In this document: piece by piece, positions 33,420-46,021 of the stretch
Numbering within the stretch: the stretch's first letter is position 1
Layout: each line of letters starts with the position of its first letter
Assembly: GCA_030062745.1 (NCBI GenBank)
Contig: CP099846.1
Span: forward strand, 9,235,432-9,299,431
DNA from: Capitulum mitella
Taxonomy: Eukaryota > Arthropoda > Thecostraca > Pollicipedomorpha > Pollicipedidae
Direction: 5' to 3'
Length of the DNA stretch: 64,000 bases
Notes under the pieces: model-generated
Databases searched by the model: none
Told to the model about the DNA's origin: nothing
Seen by the model: only the letters and a program-made list of their open reading frames with translations
Position numbers and translations under genes: made by a program

Positions 33420-33812
33420 TGTTGGGCCTGCCTGTGACGGTCTGGTCCGCTGCAGTCTGCTTCTTTGTGACGGTCTGGTCCACTGCGGCCTGCCTCTCTG
33501 TGACGGTCTGATCCACTGCGGCCTGCCTCCCTGTGACGGTCTGGTCCACTGCGGCCTGCCTCTCTGTGACGGTCTGATCCACTGCGGCCTGCCTCCCTGT
33601 GACGGTCTGATCCACTGCGGCCTGCCTCCCTGTGACGGTCTGGTCCGCCGCGGCCTGCCTCTCTGCGACGGTCTGGTTCGCCGCGGCCTGCCTCCTGGCG
33701 ACGGTCTGGTCCGCCGCCCGCCCTGCCTCCTGGCGACGGTCTGGTTCGCCGCGGCCTGCCTCCTGGCGACGGCCTGGTCCGCCGCGGTCTGCCTCCTGGC
33801 GACGCGCTGGTG
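33420..33812. repeat. 33-bp minisatellite, about 12 units
   Basis: The core GTGACGGTCTGGTCC starts at 33,434 and recurs every 33 bases through 33,698, then continues after a 2-base slip to about 33,799. The unit GCGGCCTGCCTCCCTGTGAC... alternates two variants (GGTCCACT/GATCCACT), a sign of higher-order duplication. Eleven codons per unit keeps several frames open on both strands for up to 255 codons, with 11-residue repeats such as QTVTGRQAAVD. I treat these as by-products, not proteins. Confidence 0.92.
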
Positions 33813-34979
33813 AGAGCGGCCCGGCCAGCGCGGCGTGACGCCCCCGTGACGGCCCTCGTGACTGTCGATCAGCGGAGACCGGCGGCGGCGCGCGGTCCGT
33901 TCGGCCGTGAGGCTGCGGAGCTGTGTTTCGGAGAGGCGGCGGCTGCCCGCAGCGCGGTGCACTGCTCGGAACGCGCTCGACAAACGGCCGGCCGCGGCTG
34001 CAGACTCCCGCTTTGTGGGCAAAACGCGCAATTACCCTGATCTCGCCCGGAGCTGGACCGTGCATGGATGTGCGGTAAACCGGTTAATTGTGCTCAGACA
34101 AAGTCAGTGCCCGAACCGGTTATGGTTACGGTTATGCCCACTGTGCTTCCCTATCCTGTCCACAGACAGGCTGGTCTTTTTCTTCCTGGCTGTTTTTTTG
34201 CAAGAGCCTGTTTGTTTGGATCTCCTGGGAAAATCCAGAGATCTTGCTCTTTGAACATGTATGTTGCTAGTCCTTTTTCGAGATATTATGTTTGGCTTCC
34301 ATAACACGATTGCCATATCCAGACGAAACTTCGGCTATTCAGAATCCTTTCCGGTTAAATCTTCTCTTCTGATTTCCCAGTTTAAGACGAAAATAACGTA
34401 CATGGTAAGGTTATTCCTGCAAGCGTTCTGGAGTTATCACTTTCATCTTCAGAGTAAATTCTTCTACAACGCTAGGATTGAATGGCGTTGATAAGCAACC
34501 CAAAGCCAAATTTAGTACTTAAAATTCAGGAGACATGGTCATCGTTGGTGCCTCACAACATGCCTAACTCAAGTCTATGTCCATAAAGTGAAACTATGTG
34601 GGAATTGCAAACTTCTGCAGTGCTGATATCAATATGGGTGTCTGCGAGTGCAAGGCGAATTCATGAAAGACTCTCTTCTGCTGCAAACACCTTGCGCTTT
34701 CCGACATTTGCATGCAGTCGACCTGCTCTCGGACACGTCACCACGGCTCGTCGGCTCTGATGGAGATGGTGTGGGCGATCTGCTCACGAGGGGGTGGACC
34801 GGGCGCTCACCCCTCTCAGCCCTAATGACCTTCAGAAGCACACCGGGGCGGCCGCTTGCCCGGCGTCTGGCGCCGCGCCCCGCCACCGTTCATCACCGGT
34901 GTCGGGTAATGGGCCGTACCTGAGGCGAGCGGAGCGGGACAAAAACGTCCCCTGACTCGCTCCGCCGGTCCGGCTCTCT
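33813..34979. other. No gene recognised
   Basis: A GC-rich shoulder of the array to about 34,020, then ordinary DNA. Nothing coding can be supported. Confidence 0.4.
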
Positions 34980-35640
34980 GCGGGGCCGACTGTCCCCCGA
35001 CAGAGCCTGACTCTTTGCCGACTGTCCCCCGACATGGCCGGCTCTCTGCTGACTGTCCCTGATATAGTCCGACTCTGCTGGGCCGACTTTCCCCGGCAGA
35101 GCCTGGGTCTCTGCTGGGCCGACTTTATCCGGCAGAGCCTGAATCTCTGTCGACTGTCCTCAGCAGAGCCCGATTGTCTGCCAACTGCCCCCGGCAGAGT
35201 CCTACTCTGCCGGCCCGACTGCTCTCGGCAAAGCCTGACTCTGCCGGGACGAGCTAACCGCGGCCAGATCCGGCTCTCTGATGGGCCGAGCCAACTGCAG
35301 CCACGACCGGCTGTTGGCGGGCCGAGCTAACGCAGAGAGACCCGGATCTTTGGCGAGCCAAGCTAATCGCGGCCAGGCGCAGCTCGTTCAGAGGCTGAAC
35401 TAACCTCGACTATGATGGGCCCTCTGGTGGGACGATGCAGCTGCGGCCAGGTCTGAACCTCTAGCGGGACGAAGGAACTGTTTGGCTAACCGGGTCCCAG
35501 GCTAACGAGGACGAGCTGACTAGGTTCAGCTTGCTGAGTCGGCCAGGTCCGGCTGCCTGGCGGAACGAGCTAACGGCGGCCATGCCCGGCTGTCTGGTCG
35601 ACTGAACCAACCTTTAGATGTCCCGCGCTCTGGCAGGCTA
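34980..35640. repeat. Degenerate GC-rich minisatellite, ~36-43-bp units
   Basis: The first half repeats GGGCCGACTTTCCCCGGCAG-like units (for example at 35,081 and 35,117, 36 bp apart). The second half repeats GGGCCGAGCTAACGCGGCC and CCGGCTCTCTG words at roughly 40-bp spacing. Strongly diverged; no coding interpretation. Confidence 0.7.
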
Positions 35641-36139
35641 AGCCAGTCCAGCAGGGCCCTGTTCCTAGACAGAGAACAGGTACGGGTTCGGTCCCTCTGC
35701 TATCTTTGCATGAAGTGTGAGTCATGGCGTGCCGGACTGAGTCATTACCTCTTCGGGAGATGATTGGCGCCGAGCTGAGCCATGATCACCTCGTACCGTC
35801 GGCGGTCGCAGCAGCGGAGAGAAAGCCAGTGACGCAGAAACCTCTCAGAATGGCCGGCAGGGACCCTGGGCGATGGGGCGCCGGCAGCCGCCCTCCTCCC
35901 TCCTGCGGCCGACTTATCCCGTCATAGCCTGGCATCAGCGGCGGGCGCTCGGGTCTTTGTGCCGCGCCAGCAGCGGCCGCGTCGCCCCTGCCCGGCCGGG
36001 AACCGGTCCGAGCGGACCCGGCCGGCGCGTCTGACCGCCGGCCCCGCGGCCGCCAGACCGGCCGAGCTGCCGCCGCCCGGGGAGCCGGCTCCGGTGCTAA
36101 CGTCCGCGCTGCCCCCGAGCGGCAGAGCGGCGTCTGTGG
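35641..36139. other. GC-rich spacer between minisatellites
   Basis: Ordinary, then very GC-rich (from about 35,870), with no recognisable gene. Confidence 0.4.
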
Positions 36140-36650
36140 TTGACGGGACCCGACATAGGTCGTCAGCGGTCAGCAGGACCCGACACATAGGCCTTCAGCG
36201 GTCAGTAGGACTCGACACACAGGCCGTGAACAGTCAACATGAACTGACACAGCAGCCAGCGACCAGTAGGAGCTGGCACAGACTGTCAGCAGTCAACTTG
36301 AACTGAAGCGCACCGTCAGCGGTCACCAGGACCTTACACACAGGCCGTCAGCGATCAGCATGAACTGACATAGACCGTCGGCGGTCAGTGGGAACTGACG
36401 CAGACCGTCAGCGGCCATCAGGACCCGACACAGGCAGCCAGCGTCTAGCCGGAACTGACACAGGCCGTCAGCGTCCAGCTGGAACTGACATAGACCGTCA
36501 ATGGTCAGCGGGAACTGACACAGACCGTCAATGGTTAGCGGGAACTGACACAGACCGTCAGTGGTCTGCGGGAACCGACACAGACCGTCAGTGGTCAGCG
36601 GGAACCGACATAGACCGTCAGAGGTCAGCGGGAACCGACAGAGGCGAGCC
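36140..36650. repeat. 30-bp minisatellite, about 17 units
   Basis: The unit is GACCGTCAGTGGTCAGCGGGAACTGACACA. Left units are diverged and the right-hand units (36,480-36,650) are nearly identical, so the array seems to have grown or homogenised most recently on its right side. Ten codons per unit leaves a 187-codon plus-strand frame with GTDTDRQWSA repeats, read as a by-product. Confidence 0.9.
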
Positions 36651-39600
36651 TAGTTCTGCCGTCGGTCCGTCCGAGACGGCGCGCGGCCTGCTGTGCCGCC
36701 TTTCCGGCCGGCGGCGGGCTTGGTCGGCCTTGGAGCGGTCCGGCGGGCGGCGTCCGTCGATCGGCGGCCGGGCCGGCCGGCCGGAGCCGATCGGCCCGGC
36801 GATAGCGCCGCCGCCGCCGCCGAACCGGCATGCAAATCAGCGGCGCGGCTGCAGCGGCGCCGGCCGGCTCAGGCTCAGCACGGCCGGCTGGAGTCGGGGC
36901 ACGCGCGCCAGCACGCCGGAGTTACGGTACAGGCTGGGCGGTACGGGCTGACGGCGTGGGCGAGGCAACTGTCGCCGCATAGCCTGTCTTCCCGAGAGTG
37001 AGTTGCGCCTGACCAGAAGTAGAGCGAGGAACGGAGAGGTGGAGAGACGGAAAAAATGAGAGGACAGGCAAGCTGAAGAGCGATAGAGAAGGAAAGAAAA
37101 GAGGACAAATGAAGAATAAAACAAGCTTCTTTCCGGTACGGCACCGTATCACGGGCACAAAATACGACGGCATCCTCCATGCGCCTGCTTTTCAACGTAC
37201 CTCAGCTGTCGGGCTCCGTGCCAAAACCTCATCATCCCGGCAGTCTGAAGACGAAAGTGGTCGTCCGTCGGGCCAGGTTCGGCTCGTCTCAGGTGACGCG
37301 TCGCCGGCCCGGGCCCGGGTAGCGCTGGTGCGGCCGGCTGCCGGTCCGCGACTCGTCGGGCGCCGGTGGCTCGTCAGTCAGGAGGCGGGGCGTGCCGTGC
37401 GAGGTGATGAGCCGGAAACACCGCCGGACGTCGCTGAGAGACCGATCAATCAGGCCGCTCAGGTGGCAAACGAGCCGCCCAGATAACGTGGCTCGTGTTA
37501 CCGCCCGTCAGAACGGCCGCGCCGCCACCGGACGACCTAATCGCAGCGGCGAACGGTCGCAGCCAGTGTCAGAGCGCCGAGATCACCTTGTATCTCGCAG
37601 ATAAAATCAAAGCGAACACATGCTGCATGCAAACCCCGACTGGTGGCAAAGCTCCAAGGGCTTTCGGCATTCATGGCACACGGTTAAGAACATATTTCCA
37701 CCTGGTCCGACGCGAGCCATATACATTTTGCCTTGTTTGATTCTGTTTTGCCGCACCGGGCGTACGCCGACAACAGCTCTGACAATGATCCAGCTCTGGC
37801 CGTGTTGTCGTGACGCTACCTCTGGCCGCGACCTCCGCCAACAGGTCGCCCGTGCCGCGGTCCCTGGGCCGCCAGTGCGGCGTGACCGAGCCTGCCGCGC
37901 CCGGCCGGCCGCCGCTCGACCACCGGCCCGCCTAATGTCGTCCAATTACGGAGAATTAGCGGCCGGCGCGGAGCGCTACACCCGGCACCGTCCGTCCCGG
38001 TCCGGCCGGCCGCTCAGAGCGCGGCCGGATGCCCGCCAGCCTGACGCGGGATGGCTACCGTTCGAAAGAGGACACCGACACGGTCCTGGGTGTCTTAACA
38101 GGCAAGGGTCCGCCACTGGACCACACGTGGGTGCTGTGGTTTTATGACACCTTTTTATGCAATGCCTGGGAACGCAGTGATGAGCGAGGCCGCAGTGGAG
38201 TTACCTCAATTAACAAAAAATAAATTGAGCGATCTGCACGGCCGTAAAGTTTTGTCGGAGTCTCCTTCGCAAACACTGGGCACCGAATGATTAAATTTGC
38301 ACTAGAAGACGGCGCAGTTCTTTACATTTTACGGATTTTTCTTTGCAATGCGTCAGACTGCAAGTTCTTGGGTTTACATAACTGTTCCGAGAGTAATGTT
38401 TTCACTCTCAACTAATTTTTTGCGGACGATTTTGAACCGTTTAGTAGTGATAATGACCAGTATCATGGATGTTTAGACTCGTAAATCCTCGGGTAAAAAT
38501 GCTGAAATGGATCGACAAATGTCCATTTGTGTTGCGAAATGCAACAGGTAAATCATTGATCCAGGCAGCAATGGAGCAGGCCTCGCTCGTCATGCAGCAC
38601 ACAAAACGACTTATTGGTGTTAGATATCTTCTCTGGTGAAGCGGATGATAGCTCGTGTTGTACACATTTGGCCCACCAGCTCATCTTGATAAAGAGAGCG
38701 AAGCTTGCGTCGCTGCTGTTTTTGGCCGGGGTCATTTCAGCTCCAATTTCCGTTTCCGCTCCAATCAGCTATCCGTGAATCCCTCCCCGGGTCATTCACC
38801 GGCGTCATTTCGGAGCGCCCTCTCCCCCTCCCCCATGTTGGCCGCACAATTCCGTTGAACGCGCAGAAACGGCGGCGATCAGTTTCAGCGTCTGATCCGC
38901 AATTCAATCCAATCAGAGTGCGGCGGGAGACTGCGGCGGCCGCCGCTCATTTCGGGCTTCCTGTCGGCCGGCGTCTCACACTCCTCTGGCAGCCAATGAA
39001 TGCATTTGGCGTCCGGTCCTTGCGGGCGTCCCCGCCGCCGGAGTGGGGCCACTGACCGCCGCTGCTGGACGCTGCCCGGAACAAACACAACGCGTGGCCG
39101 GCAGCCGTGAAACAGCGCTCACGTGGACGTGCACGGGGCGGCCCGCCCCCCTCTGGAGCCAGTCATGCGGTCAGCGCACTTCCCCTGGTCCGCTCCCGCT
39201 CCCACTGTTCCCCTTCGACGGGACGCCACATCCAAGGCCCATTGTCTCAGCGCCGCATTATGGACCAGCGAACGCAGCCATCTATTTACGCCATTCGACC
39301 ACACTGAGGACGGAGATGGGAAAGTGGCAACTAGTATGAGTTACACTCCGAAGCAGACACTCAGGATTAGTGTTACCAGCATAGGCATTCAGAAGCATTA
39401 GGAGCTCTTGAATCCCTGAATTCTGTGCCAACTCAGAGATCCGGCCCGATGTTTTCTGGTGACAGTACGTCACGATGCAGAGAGTGGCAGGCTCGCAGCC
39501 GACTCGGCGACCGTCACCATCCATACCTCTCGACCCCGCCCTGCTGGCTGGCATGGCGTGTTCCGAGCTCTGGTGGCGTGGTGGCGTTTGTGCATCGCGG

Positions 39601-41772
39601 GATGGCTATCTGCCGGAAAAAATCCAAATCCAGCCATATATTGGTTTTGGAGGGAAGGTGGGCCCACAGGTAGGCCCCCAGAGCCGGGATCTCGTGCTGC
39701 AAGGACGTTTTCTGCCCGCTCTTGGCACGAAAGTTGTAGCTTTCAGCGAATAAAAGACTGGCATCAATCACATGCTGCAGGGTGTAAATCAAGGCTGTTC
39801 AAAGTGCACTGGAATTCTTTTGAAGATTGCTGATTCCAGCAACAGAGCAAGGAACTGCGATGCAGGATGCTTGTGACGAAACTGTGATTAATGCAAATTT
39901 AGTGAATGATGACTGAACAGAATGAAGCGTTTTCCATTTGCTGGAAATAGACATGACTAACCATTTCACCGTCCTTATCATGGGGGCAATGATTTTGATG
40001 TTAGATGTGTGATCATGGGATACCAGACAACAAGTCGTTTCGAATTTAGGAGGTCCGTATGTGATTGAGATAAATGGTAAGGAGCAAAAACGTTTAAGAG
40101 CCATTACCGCTTGGTTTCTTTTCAACAAATAAACTGGATATAAATACATACGTATTGCGTAAAAGGCACCTGTCCCTGATGAACACGACAGTTTATGACT
40201 GATTCAAAAAGTATGCTTAAAGTTAGACACAGATAGCACTCTGTGCATGTCTTTTTGTGGGCTCAGTCGACTGGATCATAAACGTCAAACCCCTGTGATG
40301 AGGCATAACACATGTCCCATTCGCAGTGAAAGATCAGCATTTCTGCGAATCCGCAGCATTCTTGACTTTGCATTGACGACAGCTCTGGCGCACTGCTCCA
40401 TTTCCGGGTTCGGGACAGCGCAGTTCACGCGGCGCCTCCGGGACGGTTTCCACCTGGGAGCTCTGCCGTTCAGCCGCCGGCCCGGGGCGGCCGTTTGCGA
40501 TTCGCCGCGAGCCGTCTGGGCGCCGGCCCATCAGCGTCGACGCGCGCCTGCCCGGCATACCTAATCCGGGCCGACCAGGCGGCGGCGAGCGCGGCGCGGC
40601 CGCCAGTCATCCCGCCGCGTCAGCTGACGCCGGTCGTCGGCCGCGCCGCCGCCCTGTCTTTAGCAGCCCTGTCTCGCCCGGCGGATGACGAGTCGTTTCT
40701 GTCGGCGCCGTCGCCCTCATCAGCGTGTGCCTCGGGGATCCGAAGGCACGGAGTGCACCGGCACCGCTCGGTCTCGCCACGTCGCCCCCCCCCCCCCTTC
40801 TCATCCCGCGGTCACATCATCTCGGCGCGGTGGTTCGCCGCTGCTGGCTTCTTCCTGTTGTCGGAGGGTCGCAGAGAGCGATGCTGACTCCGGCGGTTCG
40901 TCCTCGCGCTCTGGCGTCGCCTGGCGCTGACTCTGGCGAGTCGCGGTGTCCGCGTGGTTGACCTTGCCGTGTCATGTGACATGAGATTAGCCCCGGCACG
41001 GTAATGGTGCGGGTCACGCGCGTCTTCGTCCGGGATCGATGTGCCCAGTCGTGAGAGGCCGCCGGCTGTGCGCGCGCGGAACGCCGGCGGTGTAGTGAGG
41101 AACGATAACGACAACGTTAACGATATCGGTGACGATAGCGATAATGATATCCATTAACTAAACATGTCCATTAGGTCTAGGCACAGTAAATGTGCCTGCT
41201 GGTTGGTCCGCACAGGTATGCGTATCTTTGTTATGAAAGGATGTCGGTGGCTTTTTATATTCCACGCTGACCTCCGTTGTTTCCCACTGATAGTCACTTC
41301 GAGCCGAGCAAAGTATAGCAAGCACAGCTCTCGTACAGCCCCCCCCCCCCCAACGACTGGTGAAATATCGGCTAATGAAGACTCAAATCCTATCACCACG
41401 GTAAAAACTGCTGCGTTTTTCGTTCGCATGTCTGAAATACATACAGTAGTCAGATGGAACTGACAATATGACTGTGCGACAACTTATTTCAGCTTATTAG
41501 CAACATGTGCAATATTCAGACAGCAGGATGACAGTCTATGCTAACGTCATGATATGAATAACAAAAAAATTTCTTTTTTGCAGCGTTCATTGCTGCTGAG
41601 GATTGCTTCTCTGTCGCCATCTGAAGAGTCTGGATGTCCGCACTGAGCCATTTACTAGGAAGCATTGGCTCGTCTCTGCTATTGGCAAGTTAAGGTCAGT
41701 GTTTTTCAACTGTGTCCCTCATGCATGTGAAGATGTTCCCTAGACTAAGTCCTGTCACAGAGAGCAGTCCTG
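36651..41772. other. Gene-poor GC-island region
   Basis: GC islands at about 36,660-36,960, 37,220-38,040, 38,880-39,240 and 40,400-40,960 alternate with AT-balanced DNA. A purine-rich strand lies at 37,014-37,115. CCAAT/ATTGG words cluster at 38,758-39,000. Poly-C runs of 13 lie at 40,785-40,797 and 41,339-41,351. I found no domain, splice-consistent exon chain or RNA gene. Confidence 0.4.
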
Positions 41773-41862
41773 CAGGGAACGGAAAAACGGAGATGAAAAG
41801 AGTAAGAGAAGGAGAGGGGAAAAGAAAGAGGTAGAAAGGGAAAGGAAAGCAGGGAGAGAGAA
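41773..41862 (+). repeat. Purine-rich tract, ~90 bp
   Basis: More than 90% A/G on the plus strand (GGAGATGAAAAGAGTAAGAG and similar), a possible triplex-forming tract; no exact repeat unit. Confidence 0.8.
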
Positions 41863-44800
41863 ATTTTCAGTGCAATGAAATGCACAAGGAAGCTGAAATG
41901 AGAAGACAAGGACACTGGTCAGTGGCCAGGAGCCGCGTGGTATCGCGTGACTCCGGTAGCCGTATGATGGCCATTATCACCGACCGGTACAGCACGGCTT
42001 CGTTTTCATATTTTTCGGAGCGTGTCACACGACTGCGGCCCGCACTTTTCCCGGCGCGAAATCGAGATACCGCCTGGTGTCGCCACGAGTCCGTGACTGC
42101 GCGAATCGACGGTTCCAGCGCCACTGCCGCCGTGTCGCTCACTCTGGCGGCGTCAGTCTCTCCGGCCGCCCACTTAGGCTGCTGGTGGCCGAGCCGTCGC
42201 CTCTGCCGCTGCGGCCTGTCTGTCGTTACACCGCCGTGTCAGGTTCACGGGGAATATCCACTGGCAGTCTGTCATCCACGAACTGGTCTGTCATCCATGA
42301 ACTACTACTGCTGTGTGGTTTGAGTGGGACATTATCCCGTCATTGGAATTTTGTCTCGGGACCATGTCTTGTCTTCAGATAGCATACACTGAGCACTGTC
42401 GGTCTGTGTGATGGCTTGTCAAACCACTGCCAGTTCTGAGCCGTGTTCATGTGACCCGAGCCCCCATTTCCGCGACACTGGACGGGAAGACGACCGCAAA
42501 GCGGCGCTGCACGACTCGGAAGGTTCTCCGTTCTGAGCCGTACCCGGGCACCGGCTCCACATCCGACCGTCCAGCGGGGGATCAGTGCCCCGCCCGTTCT
42601 GATGGCCGACCCCGGCGGCGGCGGCGGCGGCGGCCGGCCGCAGTTTCCGCCGCCGCCTGGGCCGGCCTGATCCCTACACGTCGGCGGCCCCAGTCGAGCC
42701 CGGCCGGCACGCTCGTGCGCGCGCGCTCGGCCAGCGCGAAGCCCTCCGTCACGTGCGCCCAGCCGCGCCGCAGGCCCGACACGCGGCTTTCACCGGGGGC
42801 GGATTCGGCACGTGCCGTGTCCGGCGTCGGCCGCCGTCGACGTGTCGGCGGCGCAGCGCTGCCAGGGAAACTCGCCCGCCCGCGCCACGCAGCAGCGTTA
42901 CGTTCACTCGCGCGCCGACGCGGCGCGAAAAGCCTCCGCGCGGACGCCGCCGCTCGAAAGGCCGGCAAGCATGCGCGCGACAGAGGCTGGGTTGATCGCG
43001 CGCCGGGCCTAACGACGGTGCCGATCTGCACGCAGGGTGGCCAGGAATGGGCGGGGACGGCCGCGGACCGCAGCGTCGCCGAGGCCACGCCCAGGGCGAG
43101 CGCGCCAGATTCCCACGGACCAAGGCCGCGGCGGCGGCCGGCCGGCAGCGGCGAATGTGTGCCGGCGCCCGGCCGGCCGGTCAGCTGGCGGTCGGGTCTG
43201 GCGGCGGCGCGTGTCGGCCCGGAGATTGGTGTCGACCGCAGCGGCGTCCGCCGGACCGCGGCCGAGTCTCCAGCTGTTGGTCAATAGCCGCCGACCCGCG
43301 GCCGTTCATTACCACTCGGCCAGAGTCGTCTGAGCCTTCGACGACAAATGGCGTGGCTCGGCGTCCGGCTGAAAACGAAGCAGTCTGCCCTGGCCGCCCA
43401 ATGTTTTCGGGAATATTTGCTTTTTATTTGGCACGTACCTAAAGCTCCCCAATCTGAACCCACTCTGGGTAGGCCCCAGGCACAAATCCGCTCTGGTCAG
43501 GTCCCGGGGCACTAGTCTATGTTCAGCAAAATTCTTGAACACAAGCTCTTGTGTTTGACAGCTCTCATACACGATTCCTGGGTCTTAGAAGTTCCTAGAC
43601 ACATTTCTGCCCTCTGCAGAGCTACTCGACTCGAGTCTCTACTCTGGGCGGCTCCCGGACCGAGCCCCGTCCCCGGGCAGCTGCTGGCCAGCGATGGCAT
43701 GCAGCTGACACTGACAGTGACCCAGATCAGCGGGCGGTGCAGACTTTATGGTCCGCCCCCGTCCCCCTGCTGGACCTCACGCGACGCTCCCTCCCCCCCC
43801 CCCCCCACCACCCTCTGTCGGAGGGTCCACCGGCGATTGGCAGCGTCGCACTGCAGCGCAAGAGGAATCACAAAATTGGCGAGCTGCAACGCACATTGTA
43901 GATACTGGCATTGTTCTGACCTGCCGTGTGCCGGATACCAAGTCATTCTGTATAATTTTCGTTTTCGTTTTCATTTCGTAGTATTTTTTTCTGTGCGCGC
44001 AACGCAAAGCATGGCCTAGTCAGTCGTTGGAAAATGCGATACTGAGCACAAGAACAGTTCCGCCTGTAAATGACGCCAATAGCTGAACGCCAATGAAGCG
44101 GTCCCTCCGAACGGCGAGGTCAGGAGGCGGCGGGCGCAGGGTCACCCGGCCGGCGGGCCGTCTCATCTCGACCAGTCGGGACCGGCTCGGTGAGCGGCAC
44201 CGTTACAGGCCGGCCGCGGCTGCCGGCCCGGCCGGGTAGGCGCCGTGACCAGCCGGGCCGGCCCGGCCGCCGCGCCCGCCGCTGATCCCCTGCAGAACGG
44301 CAGAGAGCGGCGGAATGACGCTGTCGTGGGAGCGGGACGACCGGTGGTCATCCGTTATACAGAAGGATGATTTCGTAATTTGTCCGGCGTAATCCCTGGC
44401 TGGGCTGCCCATCCTCTCCTCCGCGGCGCGGTGGTAATTTGTTCGACGCGAGCGGTTCGCGAGACCGCCCGCTGGTGTGAGCGCATTCCTTGGCGATCGC
44501 CCCGGCGCCGTTCGGCCGGCGCCGACCGTCCCCCGTGGGACCTTGGCGGCGCGTCCGCATCCACGCGGCCTTGCCCTGCCGCTGCTATCGGCGCCGTCGG
44601 CTCCCGAATTCCGCAGACAAAGGCGGCGGCCGCGCGCCCCCGCGCCGCCGGGCCCGATGCCGCGCCATGCCCCTAATCATGCATCGTGCACGGTGGATCG
44701 GGCGGCCGGATTCCGAGTAGGCGGCGGCGCAGGCGGCCGCCGCGGGCCGCCATCCGTCAGCGCCGGCGACGATCGCCGCGCCGGCGACGTGCAGACTCTC

Positions 44801-46021
44801 GATAATTGCCCGCCGCCATGCGGCCGGCGCCGTATCGGTTCGCCATCGCGCCAGCGCCGGCGGCGCTTTCCCATGGCTGCCGGCCGCCGGCGGCCCGCCC
44901 CCGACCGGCGCCGGACGCCGGGGAGCCGCATTGCTGGCCGGCCGTAACTCAAACCGCCCGCGATCTGGCTGCAAGCGGGCGCCGCCGGCGGCCGGCCGTG
45001 TCGGGCATCAGCTGACGGCGGCGCCACCTGTCTCGCCCGCACGCAACCGGCCGTCTTCCTCGTGATTTGCCGGCGTAAATCAACAAAGGTCACCGTGCAG
45101 AGGCCCGATGCACGATCCGAAGGAGCAGCGCTAAACGGTTGCGTAACCACATCCTGGTTTGCAGGCAGGGTTCGGTCGAATGGTAACAACTGCTCTTTCC
45201 GTGTGCCTACGGTATCAGACGTTGGAGGGACGTGGGTGTGCCCAGCCACACTGGCGCCATCGATGACATCAGCAACTGGACACTTGCAGTTCTGGATAGC
45301 AGATATGTACGTAAATGCACTACATCCCTCATATTGTAGCATAGCGTCCTTAACAGCGTCCCTATGAATGAAAATAGGCAAATTAAGGGTGGCTGATGTG
45401 CTGCAATGGAACGTGAACGGGTTTCCGATGGGTAGATATCAATCGTCATGTCCTAAGTCCTGTCTCACCACTCGTGGGAACACTAGAGGTGCAATTTGTG
45501 GCCCCGCAGTCACTGTTGTCATCACTGTGGCCATCTGCATGGAAGCGTCGGGGAAGCTGGAGTCCCGTTGCCGTTATAACGGGGTCGCGATAGTTAGTGC
45601 TAGTCTCTTGTGCAGCGTTGATGGCCGGCTGGCGTCGCCGCGCAGGAGGGCCGGAGACTACAGCTACTCACAACCGCACAGCGTGAGGCGCAGCGGCTGG
45701 GGCGCCGTGCCGGCCGAATTGAAAAAGTTCTCATGCTAAGTCACCAGGCAATCCAGTGGATATCGCAGCGGGGGTACACCCCCAACCCACGCAATTCTGT
45801 AGCTCGCGTTACCGTAAGAGGTGTTTTCGATCCATGCATTTCCACGTGTATCTACCCGGTAAGCCTCAAATGAACATATCTGGTGAACGTTGTCAATAGA
45901 TCTGCTACATATTAGTGGTTTGAGACTGGATTTCAAAACTGCAGCTCATCATACCCCGCCAGCTGCATGCAGTCGGATAGCAGTACCGTGAGGAGCAATG
46001 CCGCGCTAGGTGACACGTTTG
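41863..46021. other. Gene-poor region with the two largest GC islands
   Basis: Islands at about 42,440-43,300 and 44,090-45,080 are saturated with CCGGCC/GCCGCC words and CpG. Frames up to 278 codons over them are open on several frames at once, with Arg/Ala/Pro/Gly-dominated products, so they are not called. A 14-base poly-C run lies at 43,793-43,806. No gene is supported. Confidence 0.4.

Noticed and set aside
33298-34065. 255-codon and 228-codon minus-strand frames with 11-residue repeats
   Set aside because: They are translations of the 33-bp minisatellite, open in several frames and on both strands at once; no non-repeat domain is attached.
35670-35700. GGGTTCGGTCCC resembling a B box
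   Set aside because: No A box at a plausible distance and no cloverleaf.
36140-36650. CRISPR-like regular ~30-bp repeats
   Set aside because: Units are directly adjacent without spacers and the DNA is eukaryotic; this is a minisatellite.
42451-43287. 278-codon plus-strand frame
   Set aside because: It lies in an extreme GC island with equally long frames on the opposite strand; the product is dominated by Arg, Ala, Pro and Gly and has no recognised domain.
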